DNA of 64,000 bases from Nocardiopsis dassonvillei_B (GCF_964273065.1 NZ_OZ186815.1:4402001-4466000); one strand, 5' to 3'. Positions 23,484 to 31,930 are shown, counted from the first letter of the stretch. Program-made: numbers and translations. The notes: generated from the letters alone by a model not told the origin.

Positions 23484-23539
23484 GGGGGCCCGTGTCAAGG
23501 GACACGGGCGGGGAAGAACCGTGAACGAGGGGAAAGACG

Positions 23540-24127
23540 ATGGACGAGCGCACCGAACGCGTCCGCGAGGACTGGAACCGGATGGCCGCCGGGTACGACC
23601 GGGGCGAGCGCCTCCAGCGCCTCGTCCTGGGCGGTGTCCGCGGGCGGCTGTGCCGCCGGGCCCGGGGGCGGACCCTGGAGGTGGCCGTCGGCACCGGCCA
23701 CGACCTGCCCTACTACCCCGACGGGGTCGAGCTCACCGGCCTGGACCTCAGCCCGGAGATGCTGTCGGCCGCCCGCCGCAGGGCCGCCGCACTCGGCCGC
23801 CCCGTCGTCCTGGTGGAGGGCGACGCCCAGGACATGCCCTTCGCCGACCGCGACTTCGACACCGTCCTGTGCGCGCTGGCCCTGTGCGCCATCCCCGACC
23901 AGCGCCGGGCCCTGGCCGAGATGCACCGGGTGCTGCGCCCCGGCGGGCTGCTGCTGCTCGTCGACCACATCGAGTACACCAAGGCGCCCTGGCGCCGGCG
24001 GGAGGAGCGCAGGGAACAGCCCCGGAGGCTGCCCCGGGCGGTGGCCGGGGACGTCGGATTCACGGTGGACCACCACGAGCGGACCGTACTGGGGTTCCTG
24101 GAAACGGTCGTCGCCCACCGGCCCTGA
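23540..24127 (+). CDS. Class I SAM-dependent methyltransferase (UbiE-like)
   Basis: A 195-residue methyltransferase. LEVAVGTGHDLPYY (about residues 46-59) is the SAM-binding motif I, followed by LTGLDLSPEMLSAARR (motif II acidic), GDAQDMPFADRDFDTVLCALALCAIPD and MHRVLRPGGLLLLVDH. It closely resembles the small phospholipid/quinone-type methyltransferases that actinobacteria keep next to a MerR regulator. The substrate is unknown. It is expressed from the dyad promoter shared with the divergent MerR gene. The ATG is 57 bases after the promoter's -10. Confidence 0.87.
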   Translation: MDERTERVREDWNRMAAGYDRGERLQRLVLGGVRGRLCRRARGRTLEVAVGTGHDLPYYPDGVELTGLDLSPEMLSAARRRAAALGRPVVLVEGDAQDMPFADRDFDTVLCALALCAIPDQRRALAEMHRVLRPGGLLLLVDHIEYTKAPWRRREERREQPRRLPRAVAGDVGFTVDHHERTVLGFLETVVAHRP

Positions 24128-24207
24128 CCGGGACGGGTCCGGGACGGGTCCGGGACACGCGGTGTCGCGGCGGGACATCCCCGCCTCCCCGGTGTGAGAG
24201 TGGTCCC

Positions 24208-24993
24208 ATGGCCACACACAGTGAACTTCGCGATTTCTGGGAGCGCCGCCTCGAGGGCGACTGGACCGAGAGCGGCGTCGGCTACCGCGCCCTGGGGCGC
24301 CCCTTCAACACCTGGATGTACAAGGTCCGCGAGGAGGTGTTCCTGCGCCGGGTGGGACGCCTGGGCCTCATCGACCCGAGCGTCCTCGACGTGGGCAGCG
24401 GCACCGGTTTCTACGTCCGCCTCTGGGAGCGGCTGGGCGCCGCCGACATCACCGGCTGCGACATGACCGACGCCGCCGTGGCGCGGCTGCGCGAACGCTT
24501 CCCCGACCACCGGTTCGTGCGCCAGGACGCCGCCGACCTCGACCGGTTCGACGACGCCTCCTTCGACGCCCTGTCGTGCATGGACGTCCTCTTCCACATC
24601 ACCGACGACGAGCGGTACACCTCCGCGGTCGGCGAGTTCGCCCGGGTGCTGCGCCCCGGGGGCACCCTCGTCATCTCCGAGAACTGCCTCCAGCGCCCCG
24701 AACAGCGCGGCGAGCACCAGGTCAACCGCACCCTGGAGTGGATCGCCGGGACCCTCGACAAGGCGGGGTTCGACCTGCGGCTGCGGGTGCCCATGCTGGT
24801 CCTGATGAACGCCCAGGTCGACGCCGCCGCGCCCTGGCGCAAGGCCTGGGGCGGGGCCCTGCGCGCCGCCACACTCACCGCCCCCACCGGCTGGCTGGCC
24901 GGGGCCGCCCTCTACCCGCTGGAGCGGCGCCTGGTGCGCGGGCGCCGGGAGAGCCCCACCACCGAGCTTCTGGTGTGCCGCAGGCGCGGCTGA
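24208..24993 (+). CDS. Class I SAM-dependent methyltransferase
   Basis: A 261-residue methyltransferase unrelated in detail to the one before it. VLDVGSGTGFYVRLWERLGA is motif I (about residues 56-75), ITGCDMTDAAVARLRERFP the acidic strand, and FDALSCMDVLFHITDDERY plus FARVLRPGGTLVISENCL the later motifs. The C-terminal about 60 residues (PWRKAWGGALRAATLTAPTGWLAGAALYPLERRL) are hydrophobic and suggest membrane association or a lipid/sugar acceptor. It lies 80 bases after the previous gene on the same strand and may share its transcript. Acceptor unknown. Confidence 0.84.
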   Translation: MATHSELRDFWERRLEGDWTESGVGYRALGRPFNTWMYKVREEVFLRRVGRLGLIDPSVLDVGSGTGFYVRLWERLGAADITGCDMTDAAVARLRERFPDHRFVRQDAADLDRFDDASFDALSCMDVLFHITDDERYTSAVGEFARVLRPGGTLVISENCLQRPEQRGEHQVNRTLEWIAGTLDKAGFDLRLRVPMLVLMNAQVDAAAPWRKAWGGALRAATLTAPTGWLAGAALYPLERRLVRGRRESPTTELLVCRRRG

Positions 24994-25129
24994 CACGCCG
25001 GGCGCAGCAGAGGGTCTGCCGTCCCGGGCGGGCGCCGACACGTTACGGTTGACGTCCACCTTGTGCCGGAAACGGCGGTCACGGGGACCGGACGCCCGGC
25101 GCGGCGGACGTCCTGCTCGGGAGGCGACT

Positions 25130-26365
25130 GTGCGACGCTCCACCATCAAGTCAGCGGTCAAATGGGGGCTGCTCGGCCTCCTGGCGGCCCAGATCGGGGT
25201 GGCGGCCACACTCATGGGCGTCAACCACTGGCGGCGGAAGGTGCGCCCGCACCGGGCGTTCTTCCCGCGCACCGCCCCCGAGGCCCTCCCCGTCGGAGAC
25301 ACCACGGCCACGGTGTACACCTACGGCGAGGAGCTGTACGAGGACATGCTCGCGGCGATCCGGGGCGCCCGGCGCCGGATCCTCTTCGAGTCCTACATCG
25401 TCAAGGACGACCGGGCCGGGAACGCGTTCAAGCAGGCGCTCATCGAGGCGTCGGTGCGCGGCGTCGAGGTGTACGTCATCTACGACGGGTTCGCGAACCT
25501 GGTGGTGCCCCGGTCGTTCTTCGACTTCCCGCCCGAGGTCCACGTGCTGCGCTACCCGGCGTTCCGGCCCGGAGTGCTGCTGCTCAACGTCCGCAAGTCC
25601 GGCCGCGACCACCGCAAGATCCTCACCGTCGACGGGGAGGTCGGGTTCGTCGGCGGCTACAACGTGGGCTCCCTGTACGCCACGGAGTGGCGCGACACGC
25701 ACCTGCGGGTGGACGGCCCGGCGGTGTGGGAGCTGGAGAACGCGTTCGTCGACTTCTGGAACGCCAACCGGCGCCTGCGCCAGCCCGAGCTGGGGATGCT
25801 GGGGGACCCGCACTGGGACGCCCGGCTCCGGGTCCACCGCAACGTGCCCGAGCAGCTCATCTACCCGATCCGGGCGATGTTCCTGGAGGCCATCGACCGG
25901 GCCAAGGACCACGTCTTCATCACCCAGGCGTACTTCATCCCGGACCGCGAGCTCCAGCGGGCGCTGGTGGACGCGGCCGGGCGGGGCGTGAACGTGGACA
26001 TCCTCATCCCGGAGAACTCCAACCACGTGCTGGCCGACTGGATGGCCCGCGGCCAGTACTCGGCGCTGCTGCGCGGCGGGGTGCGGCTGTGGCTGTACCA
26101 GAACGCCATGGTGCACGCCAAGACGGCGACGGTGGACGGGCGGTGGAGCACCATCGGCACCGCCAACGTCGACCGGCTCAGCCTGACGGGCAACTACGAG
26201 ATCAACGTCGAGATCTTCGACGAGGGCGTGGCCCGGCACCTGGAGGAGGTCTTCGCCAACGACCTCACCAACGCGCGGGAGCTCACCGAGGAGGAGTGGC
26301 GGGGCCGCCCCTTCGCCGCGAAGTTCAGCGAGACCATCCTCGCCCCCTGGCGGCCCTTCCTCTGA
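25130..26365 (+). CDS. Phospholipase D-like protein, cardiolipin synthase type
   Basis: A 411-residue membrane-anchored PLD-superfamily enzyme. One helix near the N-terminus (about residues 8-28) anchors it. The two catalytic HKD motifs are DHRKILTVDGEVGFVGGYN (about residues 160-180) and VHAKTATVDGRWSTIGTAN (about 328-346). Two HKD motifs and a single N-terminal anchor fit bacterial cardiolipin synthase, which joins two phosphatidylglycerol molecules. The GTG start at 25130 follows GGGAGG with ideal spacing; an ATG-frame extension to 25049 has no ribosome site. A monocistronic gene as far as can be seen. Confidence 0.86.
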   Translation: MRRSTIKSAVKWGLLGLLAAQIGVAATLMGVNHWRRKVRPHRAFFPRTAPEALPVGDTTATVYTYGEELYEDMLAAIRGARRRILFESYIVKDDRAGNAFKQALIEASVRGVEVYVIYDGFANLVVPRSFFDFPPEVHVLRYPAFRPGVLLLNVRKSGRDHRKILTVDGEVGFVGGYNVGSLYATEWRDTHLRVDGPAVWELENAFVDFWNANRRLRQPELGMLGDPHWDARLRVHRNVPEQLIYPIRAMFLEAIDRAKDHVFITQAYFIPDRELQRALVDAAGRGVNVDILIPENSNHVLADWMARGQYSALLRGGVRLWLYQNAMVHAKTATVDGRWSTIGTANVDRLSLTGNYEINVEIFDEGVARHLEEVFANDLTNARELTEEEWRGRPFAAKFSETILAPWRPFL

Positions 26366-26698
26366 GCCCGGAGCCGGTGGGGTTCCCGGCCCGGCCGCGC
26401 CCGGCCGGAAGGGACCGCCCGCCCGGTACCCGGGTCCGCTTCGGACACCCCGTTCCCGGGGGCCGCGCCCGCCCGCACGAGTCCCAGGCCGAGCCCGAGG
26501 GGGCCTCCGTCCGCACCGGCCGCTGCGCCCGTGCGACTTCCGCCGTCCGGACGGGGCGGCCCGCGCCGGCCACCGTACCCACGGGTCCCGCCGACCGCTT
26601 CGACCCCTGTCGCCCCGCCGCCCGCGCCGTCCCCGCCGCTCTGCCGCCCGCGCCGTCCCCGTGCCCGCGCCGACCGCGCGGCCCCGGGCACGAACGGT
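26366..26698. other. Gene-free stretch between two convergent genes
   Basis: About 330 bases of extreme G+C. No reading frame with a ribosome site or a recognisable product is visible on either strand, and I found no strong hairpin. Confidence 0.4.
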
Positions 26699-26929
26699 TC
26701 AGCGGCGGCGCAGGCGCTCGCCCGGGGGCGGGGTCAGCTTGCTGGAGAAGAAGGGGTCGGGGTCGGCCTTGCGCGGGCGCGGACCGCCCCAGTGCTGCGG
26801 TCCCGGATGCGGGGTGCGGTGCAGGGCGCCGGCGATGGCCGCGGGCGAACCCCCGCGCTGCCGCTGCCGGGTCTGCGGCGTCGGCTCGTCGTCGTGGTCG
26901 TCGCGGTGCGCTCCGCCCGCATTCTTCAT
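26699..26929 (-). CDS. Small hypothetical histidine/proline-rich protein
   Basis: A possible 76-residue basic protein: MKNAGGAHRDDHDDEPTPQ at the start, a middle rich in Arg, Gln and Gly, then PHPGPQHWGGPRPRKADPDP and a lysine/arginine tail. GGGGGG lies about 8 bases before the ATG at 26929; two further ATGs lie upstream in frame. Third codon positions are almost all G or C, as in real genes here, but that is weak evidence in this genome. I do not recognise the family; an intrinsically disordered protein is the only inference. Confidence 0.4.
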   Translation of the reverse strand: MKNAGGAHRDDHDDEPTPQTRQRQRGGSPAAIAGALHRTPHPGPQHWGGPRPRKADPDPFFSSKLTPPPGERLRRR

Positions 26930-27110
26930 CCCGTGGCCCCCCGGATGTGCTCCTGCTGCCGCAGCCATCATCGGATGATCACTCCGTGTTGTCACCGCGA
27001 CACGGCGCCCGGGGGAGAAGTCCGTGCCGTCCCCTGGTGAACGGCGGACCGGCACCGGGACTGCCCGGCTCCGGCTCCGGGGCCGGGGCGGGGCCCCGGG
27101 ACCCCGGCCC

Positions 27111-28175
27111 TCAGGCCCGGACCGCGGCGCGGCCGAAGTCCTCCTCGACCAGCCGGGAGGCCCAGCGGCGCAGGGCCTCCTCCACGGGAGGGTGGGCCAG
27201 GCCCGCCGCCCGTGCCAGGCGGTCGGCGGAGCCGGTGTCGTAGCGGTCCTCCGAGAAGAACGACAGCCCCTCCGGATCGACGCCGGTCAGGGCCCGCGGC
27301 AGGCGGCGCACGAGGCCGACCGGGACGGTCAGCCGCGGACGCGCCACCCCCAGGTGGTCGGCGATCAGCGCCAGCGTCTCCGGCAGCGGCGGTGTCCGCG
27401 GGTCCAGGACCGTGTGGGACCGGAACGGGCCGTCGTCGTACCCGGGGGCCGAAGCGGTGAACGCCGCCAGGTGGTCCACGGCCACCACCGGCAGGAACGT
27501 GCGCCGGTTCCCCGGCACCGCGGCCAGCCGCCCCCGCCACAGCCGTTTCACCAGCTCGGACAGCCCGATGTACTGCCCCGACTCGCCCGTCTCCGAGTGC
27601 CCGATCACCGTCCCCGGGGCCACCACGGTCAGCGGCACCCCGCGCTCGGCCGCCAGCAGGCGGACCGCCGCGTCCCCCTCCACCTTCGAGGCCTCGTAGG
27701 CGCCCAGCCCGCGGTACAGGCCGCGCGCGGTGGCGGCGGGCAGCGGGAACTCCGGCAGGGGGTGCCCGGCCACGCGGTACCCGGACAGGTGCACGAGGCG
27801 GCGCGGCCCCGGCAGGGAGCCCGCAAGGTCGAGCACGTTGACGGCCCCCGCCACGTTGACCGCCCGGGCCTCCTCCTCGGACGCGCCGAACCGGTACAGG
27901 GCCGCCGCGTTGAACACGTCGCGGACCCCGCCGAGGGCGTCCCGGTCGGCGGGGGAGAGCGCCAGGCCCGGCCGGGTGATGTCGGCCTCCACCGTGGCCA
28001 GTGCTCCGTCGTCCGCCCCGTGGGCGCGCAGCCAGCGCCGCAGCTCCTCGCCGCGGCCGCCGCGCGCGGTCGCGACGACCGGCGTGCCCCGGCCGAGCAG
28101 TGCGCGGACCAGCCACCGCCCCACGAACCCCGTCGCTCCCACGACCAGGCTCCCCGGTGTTCCGTTCTCGGACAC
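27111..28175 (-). CDS. NAD(P)-dependent epimerase/dehydratase (extended SDR)
   Basis: A 354-residue extended short-chain dehydrogenase. The Rossmann loop is VVGATGFVGRWLVRALL (residues 11-27). The catalytic Tyr-Lys pair is in YEASKVEGD (about 163-171), with the serine in VHLSGYR. FNAAALYRFGASEEEARAVNVAGAVNVLDLA is characteristic of the dihydroflavonol-reductase-like group. The GTG start at 28175 has a near-perfect AAAGGAGG ribosome site. The GACCGGTC operator directly in front of it is the same as the one in the TetR gene, so it is the likely regulated target. Substrate unknown. Confidence 0.87.
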   Translation of the reverse strand: MSENGTPGSLVVGATGFVGRWLVRALLGRGTPVVATARGGRGEELRRWLRAHGADDGALATVEADITRPGLALSPADRDALGGVRDVFNAAALYRFGASEEEARAVNVAGAVNVLDLAGSLPGPRRLVHLSGYRVAGHPLPEFPLPAATARGLYRGLGAYEASKVEGDAAVRLLAAERGVPLTVVAPGTVIGHSETGESGQYIGLSELVKRLWRGRLAAVPGNRRTFLPVVAVDHLAAFTASAPGYDDGPFRSHTVLDPRTPPLPETLALIADHLGVARPRLTVPVGLVRRLPRALTGVDPEGLSFFSEDRYDTGSADRLARAAGLAHPPVEEALRRWASRLVEEDFGRAAVRA

Positions 28176-28190
28176 GGATCCTCCTTTTAA

Positions 28191-28206
28191 ATAGACCGGT
28201 CTTCAT
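28191..28206 (-). promoter_or_regulatory. TetR operator in front of the SDR gene
   Basis: ATAGACCGGTCTTCAT (plus strand) with central palindrome GACCGGTC, 16 bases before the SDR start codon. The same 16 bases, with one change (GTCG for GTCT), recur in the TetR promoter. Confidence 0.72.
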
Positions 28207-28252
28207 ATTTTTTGCGACGGCCGGACCGCCCGCATCCGTCGGGGCGGGTCGG

Positions 28253-28840
28253 TCAGCGGGCGAGCAGGGCCTCCACGGCCCGTGCCGCGCGGTCGACCGG
28301 GGCTCGGTCGTGCCGGACCCGGGCGAGCAGCAGGGAGCCCTCGATCTGCGCGAGCACGGCCCCGGCTGCGTCCTCCGCCTCCGGGCGGGGCCGGCCCTCG
28401 GCGACCAGCCGGTCCGCCAGCGCCCGCTCCCACCGCGCGTAGATCCGCGCGCAGACCTCGCGCAGCCGCTCGTTGCCGCCGCGCTCCGGGGTGCCGGAGA
28501 CCTCCAGGGCCACCGTCGCCACCGGGCACCCCTTGTCGTAGGAGGACGCCTCCATGCGGTCGGCGAGGACGCCGAGCAGCCGCCGGGTGAGGGACGCGGC
28601 GTCCGGCTCCCCGTGCTCCGTCGCGGCGATGAGCCCGTCCACCTCCCGGCCGCCCTCCTCCAGGGCGTCGGCGACCAGCCGGTCCTTGCCCTCCGGGAAG
28701 TGGAAGTACAGGGAGCCGCGCGGCGCGCCGCTGTCGGCCAGCACCCGGTTCACCCCGGTGCCGAAGTAGCCCTGTGCCTCGATCAGGTCCCGTGCGGCGG
28801 CGACCATGCGGGCGCGCGTCTCTTCCCCTTTGGTTCCCAC
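28253..28840 (-). CDS. TetR-family regulator (LmrA/YxaF-like)
   Basis: A 195-residue TetR protein. TRARMVAAARDLIEAQGYFGTGVNRVLADSGAPRGSLYFHFPEGKDRLVADAL is the complete N-terminal DNA-binding domain. The C-terminal ligand domain includes SYDKGCPVATVALEVSGTPE, a signature of the LmrA/YxaF subgroup. The GTG start is leaderless: TATATT ends 6 bases before it and there is no ribosome site. The operator GACCGGTC lies between the -35-like TTGGCA and this -10. It is set behind the SDR gene it probably controls, in the same orientation. Confidence 0.88.
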   Translation of the reverse strand: MGTKGEETRARMVAAARDLIEAQGYFGTGVNRVLADSGAPRGSLYFHFPEGKDRLVADALEEGGREVDGLIAATEHGEPDAASLTRRLLGVLADRMEASSYDKGCPVATVALEVSGTPERGGNERLREVCARIYARWERALADRLVAEGRPRPEAEDAAGAVLAQIEGSLLLARVRHDRAPVDRAARAVEALLAR

Positions 28841-28849
28841 GGGTAAAAT

Positions 28850-28865
28850 ATAGACCGGTCGTCAT
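28850..28865 (-). promoter_or_regulatory. TetR operator and leaderless promoter of the TetR gene
   Basis: ATAGACCGGTCGTCAT (plus strand) with central palindrome GACCGGTC. On the minus strand TTGGCA, 18 bases (containing the palindrome), TATATT, 6 bases and the GTG start follow one another, so repressor binding would block its own polymerase. Confidence 0.72.
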
Positions 28866-28925
28866 ATTCTTGCCAAGGGGAGATCCGATCGCCCGTGCGG
28901 GCCCCGGGGGGCCTCTCCGGAACAC

Positions 28926-28961
28926 GGAATGCGGCCCCTCCCGGAGGAGGGGCCGCATTCC
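28926..28961 (-). terminator. Terminator of the tRNA-Arg gene
   Basis: A 16-bp perfect stem (28926-28941 with 28946-28961) with a CGGA loop, starting 9 bases past the mature tRNA 3' end. An unusually strong hairpin without a T-tract. Confidence 0.8.
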
Positions 28962-28969
28962 GCGGTGGG

Positions 28970-29042
28970 CGGCCCCAGCAGGATTCGAACCTGCGACACC
29001 CGCTTTAGGAGAGCGGTGCTCTATCCCCTGAGCTATGGAGCC
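28970..29042 (-). tRNA. tRNA-Arg (anticodon CCT)
   Basis: A 73-base cloverleaf. The acceptor GGCTCCA pairs with TGGGGCC, D stem GCTC/GAGC, anticodon stem CCGCT/AGCGG around CTCCTAA, T arm GCAGG-TTCGAAT-CCTGC, discriminator G. The anticodon CCT reads AGG, one of the rarest arginine codons in this base composition. The 3' CCA is not encoded. A TAGGCT -10 box is found on the minus strand at 29094-29099. Confidence 0.95.
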
Positions 29043-29475
29043 ATGGGTCGGCCGGGGGAACGCTCGGGTATGCGTTGCCCCGCCGTCGGGCCAAGCCTAA
29101 CCCAGGATGGGCGTACTCGGGGTGTCGGAGGGTGTCTTGGCCGCCCGCTTGGGGGACTCTGCGTGCATGGCGGAGTACTCTGACCTACGATTGGTTGTCC
29201 TGGTGGCGGTGTGATGTTGTTCACGAGGGCTGTCATGTTAGGTCCCGTTCCGCCCCGGTGTCCCGTGGTGCGGCCGGGTCCTGTGACCTGCCGCACCTCG
29301 ATGACCAGCCATGACAGTGGCGGCCGTGCAGTGTGCGCGCAGCGGGAGGGGCCCTCTTCCCGGATTCCGCGCCGACCGGCCGACCGTTCTCGTATGACCG
29401 CAAGTGGACATGTAGTACGTTGCCTTGCGGCCACGGGTAGGCGTTCGAGGATTAGAAGCAGCCGGAGGAGCATTC
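29043..29475. other. Gene-free stretch between tRNA-Arg and the M15 peptidase
   Basis: About 430 bases with slightly lower G+C than the surroundings. It holds the leftward tRNA promoter (TAGGCT at 29094-29099) and must hold the rightward promoter of the peptidase. I looked for a c-di-AMP (ydaO) riboswitch, which often precedes cell-wall hydrolase genes in actinobacteria, and did not find its conserved core. Confidence 0.45.
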
Positions 29476-30588
29476 GTGCCGTTCACCTCTGATTCGGCGC
29501 GGCGGGGACCCCGCGTACCGGAAGCGGCGCGTGGTGTGCCGGTCGCGGACCGCCACCGTGGCTGGCACGCCGGGCTCGCCCGGGTCCTGACCCTGCTGCT
29601 GGTCACCGGCCTGATCGTGGTCCCGCCGCCGCCGGTGGCGCTCGCCCCGGCCGCCGCCAGCCTGGAAGAACTGCGGGAACAGGCCGAGCAGGCCGCCCAG
29701 GAGCTCGAAGAGGCCACCGCCGAGTACACGGAGCGGCAGGAGGCCCTGGAAGAGGCCCAGGGCGAACTCGTGGAGACCATCCACGAACTCCAGCAGACCG
29801 AGCTGGAGCTGGGGGAGATGCGCGAGCCGCTGGCGCAGCTGGCCAGCACCCTCTACCAGCAGCCCAGCGCCGGGCCGCTGGGCGTCCTCGTCGCCGGGGA
29901 CCTCGACGAGGACCTGCAGACCCAGTCCTACGCCGCCAAGATCTCGGAGAACAACGAGGCGCTCATCCAGGACGCCACCGACCTGCGCGACGAGCAGGTC
30001 GAACTGGCCGGGCAGGCCCAGGAGCTCCAGACCACCACCCAGCTGGAGCAGGCGGCCCTGGGCGCCGAGGTGGAGCGGCTGCGCACGCAGTCCGAGGAGA
30101 GCACCCAGGCGCTCACGGACGAGCTGGAGGCGCGCGGCATCGACCCCGACTCGTACATGGCCGCCGCCAACTGCGACCCGAGCAAGGCCGAGCTGGCCAA
30201 CGGCTACCCCAACGGCCTGCTGCCGTCGGAGGCCCTGTGCGAGCTCTACGACGACAAGTTCCTGCGCGCCGACGCCGCCGTGGACTTCCTCGAGCTCAAC
30301 GTGAAGTACATCGAGCGCTTCGGCGAGAACATGTGCATCAACAGCGCCTACCGCGACCTGCCCAACCAGCACCGCGTCTACGCCGAGCAGCCCCCCGGGT
30401 TCGCAGCGGTCCCGGGCACCAGCAACCACGGACTGGGCCAGGCCATCGACCTGGGCTGCGGCATCCAGAACTTCCGCTCGGAGAGGTGGAACTGGATGGA
30501 GACCAACGGCGCGGACCACGGGTGGATCCACCCCGCCTGGGCCAAGTCGAGTCCGTTCGAGCCCTGGCACTGGGAGTACACCCGTTAG
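29476..30588 (+). CDS. Secreted M15-family D-alanyl-D-alanine carboxypeptidase-like protein
   Basis: A 370-residue exported peptidoglycan hydrolase. The N-terminal signal-anchor (about residues 28-56, LTLLLVTGLIVVPPPPVALAPAAAS) is followed by a long coiled coil (about 57-215) rich in Glu, Leu and Gln, as in other actinobacterial cell-wall hydrolases. The C-terminal M15/VanY domain keeps the metal site: SNHGLGQAIDLG (His and Asp) and EPWHWEY (second His). It should trim the terminal D-Ala of stem peptides. The GTG start follows GGAGGAG. It is probably cell-wall- or membrane-located. Confidence 0.87.
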   Translation: MPFTSDSARRGPRVPEAARGVPVADRHRGWHAGLARVLTLLLVTGLIVVPPPPVALAPAAASLEELREQAEQAAQELEEATAEYTERQEALEEAQGELVETIHELQQTELELGEMREPLAQLASTLYQQPSAGPLGVLVAGDLDEDLQTQSYAAKISENNEALIQDATDLRDEQVELAGQAQELQTTTQLEQAALGAEVERLRTQSEESTQALTDELEARGIDPDSYMAAANCDPSKAELANGYPNGLLPSEALCELYDDKFLRADAAVDFLELNVKYIERFGENMCINSAYRDLPNQHRVYAEQPPGFAAVPGTSNHGLGQAIDLGCGIQNFRSERWNWMETNGADHGWIHPAWAKSSPFEPWHWEYTR

Positions 30589-30633
30589 CCGGTGGCGGCG
30601 CCCGGCTCGGGAGGCCCTACGGCCCGGGCGCCG

Positions 30634-30692
30634 CCACGGCCGGAGGCCCTCCGGCCGTGGCCCGGGGGCGGCCCGGCCGGGCCGCCCCCGGG
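30634..30692. terminator. Double hairpin between the M15 peptidase and mscL
   Basis: Two stem-loops in a row: CCACGGCCGGAGG with CCTCCGGCCGTGG (30634-30660), then a 16-bp arm perfectly complementary to its neighbour (30661-30692). They lie between convergent genes and can serve both. Confidence 0.75.
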
Positions 30693-30696
30693 GGTG

Positions 30697-31104
30697 TCAG
30701 GCCGCGGTCTCCGGGACGACCTCGCTGGTGCAGGCGGGGCAGCGCTCGGCCTTCTTGTTGATCTCGGTGAAGCAGTGCGGGCACTCGCGGGTGGTGGCCT
30801 CCTCGGCCCTGACGAAGCGCTCCATCAGCTTGGCGAGCGGCAGCACCACGAAGAAGTAGACGATCGTCGCGGTGATCAGGAACGAGATCAGCGCGTCGAT
30901 GAACGCGCCGTACAGGAACCGGCTGCCGTTGATCTCGAAGTAGAGGTCGCCGAAGGTGGGGACCCCGCCGAAGATGCCGATCAGCGGGGTGATGAACCCC
31001 TCCGTGAACGCGGTGACCAGGTTGGCGAAGACCGTGCCGATCACGACCGCCACCGCGAGCTGCACCAGGTTCCCCTGGAGCAGGAACTTCTTGAAGCCTT
31101 CCAT
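30697..31104 (-). CDS. mscL: Large-conductance mechanosensitive channel with C-terminal zinc ribbon
   Basis: A 135-residue MscL. The amphipathic N-terminal helix MEGFKKFLLQGN, the pore-lining helix LAVAVVIGTVFANLVTAF and the second transmembrane helix (about residues 70-92) are as in the family; it gates under membrane tension to release solutes in hypo-osmotic shock. The C-terminal extension carries CPHCFTEINKKAERCPACTSEV, a four-cysteine zinc ribbon that replaces the usual coiled bundle. The start is a clear ATG. Confidence 0.93.
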   Translation of the reverse strand: MEGFKKFLLQGNLVQLAVAVVIGTVFANLVTAFTEGFITPLIGIFGGVPTFGDLYFEINGSRFLYGAFIDALISFLITATIVYFFVVLPLAKLMERFVRAEEATTRECPHCFTEINKKAERCPACTSEVVPETAA

Positions 31105-31276
31105 GGCAAAAGCCCTACGTGTCTCGTGCGTGCTGTGCGGAACGCGCCCCTCGTCGGGGATCCCGTGCCCGCGTGCGCCGGAGGCGCGGGGGAGCGGCGG
31201 GTGGGGGCGCTCGGCCAGCTTTCACCACAAATGGTCATCGGTCAACTGCGGATGGTGATGAACGGTAGGTCAGCGG

Positions 31277-31930
31277 TCAACCCCGGATGGTGATGGACAG
31301 GCGTGAGTCGACGGCCCGCCCGGCCAGTTCCCGGGCCTCCTGCGGGCTGGCGGCGATGAGGATGAGTGCTCCGCCCTCGCCGCCGTGGCCGGCCTCGGGC
31401 GGTACCGCCAGCACCGGGCGGTCCCCGACCACCTCCGCGGCCGGTCCGGCACGGGCCGGGGCGAACTCGTCGCGGCCCTGCGCCGCCAGTACGTCCACCC
31501 GGTCCCCGGGGGAGAGCAGTGCCACCGCCCCCGGGTCGGCGACCCGCACGGGCACGGCGACCAGGCCGTCGCCGTAGGGCAGGGCGGGTGGGTCCGACAG
31601 GCGGGCGTCGGTGATGACCTCCCCGCGGCGCACGGGGGCGTTGAGGCTGCGGCCCGCGGTCGCGGTGCCCGGGTCCAGGGCGCCGCGCGGGGCGGCGGAG
31701 GCGGGCAGGGAGGCGGGCACCAGGTCGCCCGCGGCCAGGGGGCCGGAGGCGTCCAGGTCACGGGCGGCGACCAGCACCTCGACGGTGGCGGGCGGTGGCG
31801 GGCGCACCGTCAGGACGGCGGCGACCAGCGCGGCGGCGGTCAGCAGGGCGGCGAGGGTGCGCCGGTGCCGGTCCACGAACCGGGTGAGCGCGCCGCGGTG
31901 CCGGTAGGGAGGGCGCGGGGCGTCGGTCAT
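31277..31930 (-). CDS. SAF-domain protein, CpaB-like
   Basis: A 217-residue protein with one transmembrane helix (about residues 27-45) after a short basic cytoplasmic start. An extracytoplasmic SAF domain follows (VEVLVAARDLDASGPLAAGDLVP, then RRGEVITDARLS and GDGLVAVPVRVADPGAVALLSPGDRVDVLA). This is the architecture of CpaB/RcpC, the Flp pilus assembly factor, and of related cell-surface proteins. No other pilus gene is in the window, so a pilus role is only a family inference. The ATG at 31930 has a weak ribosome site. Confidence 0.78.
   Translation of the reverse strand: MTDAPRPPYRHRGALTRFVDRHRRTLAALLTAAALVAAVLTVRPPPPATVEVLVAARDLDASGPLAAGDLVPASLPASAAPRGALDPGTATAGRSLNAPVRRGEVITDARLSDPPALPYGDGLVAVPVRVADPGAVALLSPGDRVDVLAAQGRDEFAPARAGPAAEVVGDRPVLAVPPEAGHGGEGGALILIAASPQEARELAGRAVDSRLSITIRG

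Noticed and set aside
26699..27055. The longer 118-residue version of the small histidine-rich protein
   Set aside because: Its start (GTG at 27055) has no ribosome site and the extension looks like random high-G+C sequence; the ATG at 26929 is preferred.
25063..27243. A 726-codon plus-strand frame
   Set aside because: It overlaps the PLD gene in another frame, has Arg/Pro/Gly-biased content, no motif and no ribosome site.
29043..29475. A c-di-AMP (ydaO) riboswitch before the M15 peptidase
   Set aside because: The conserved core sequences were not found.
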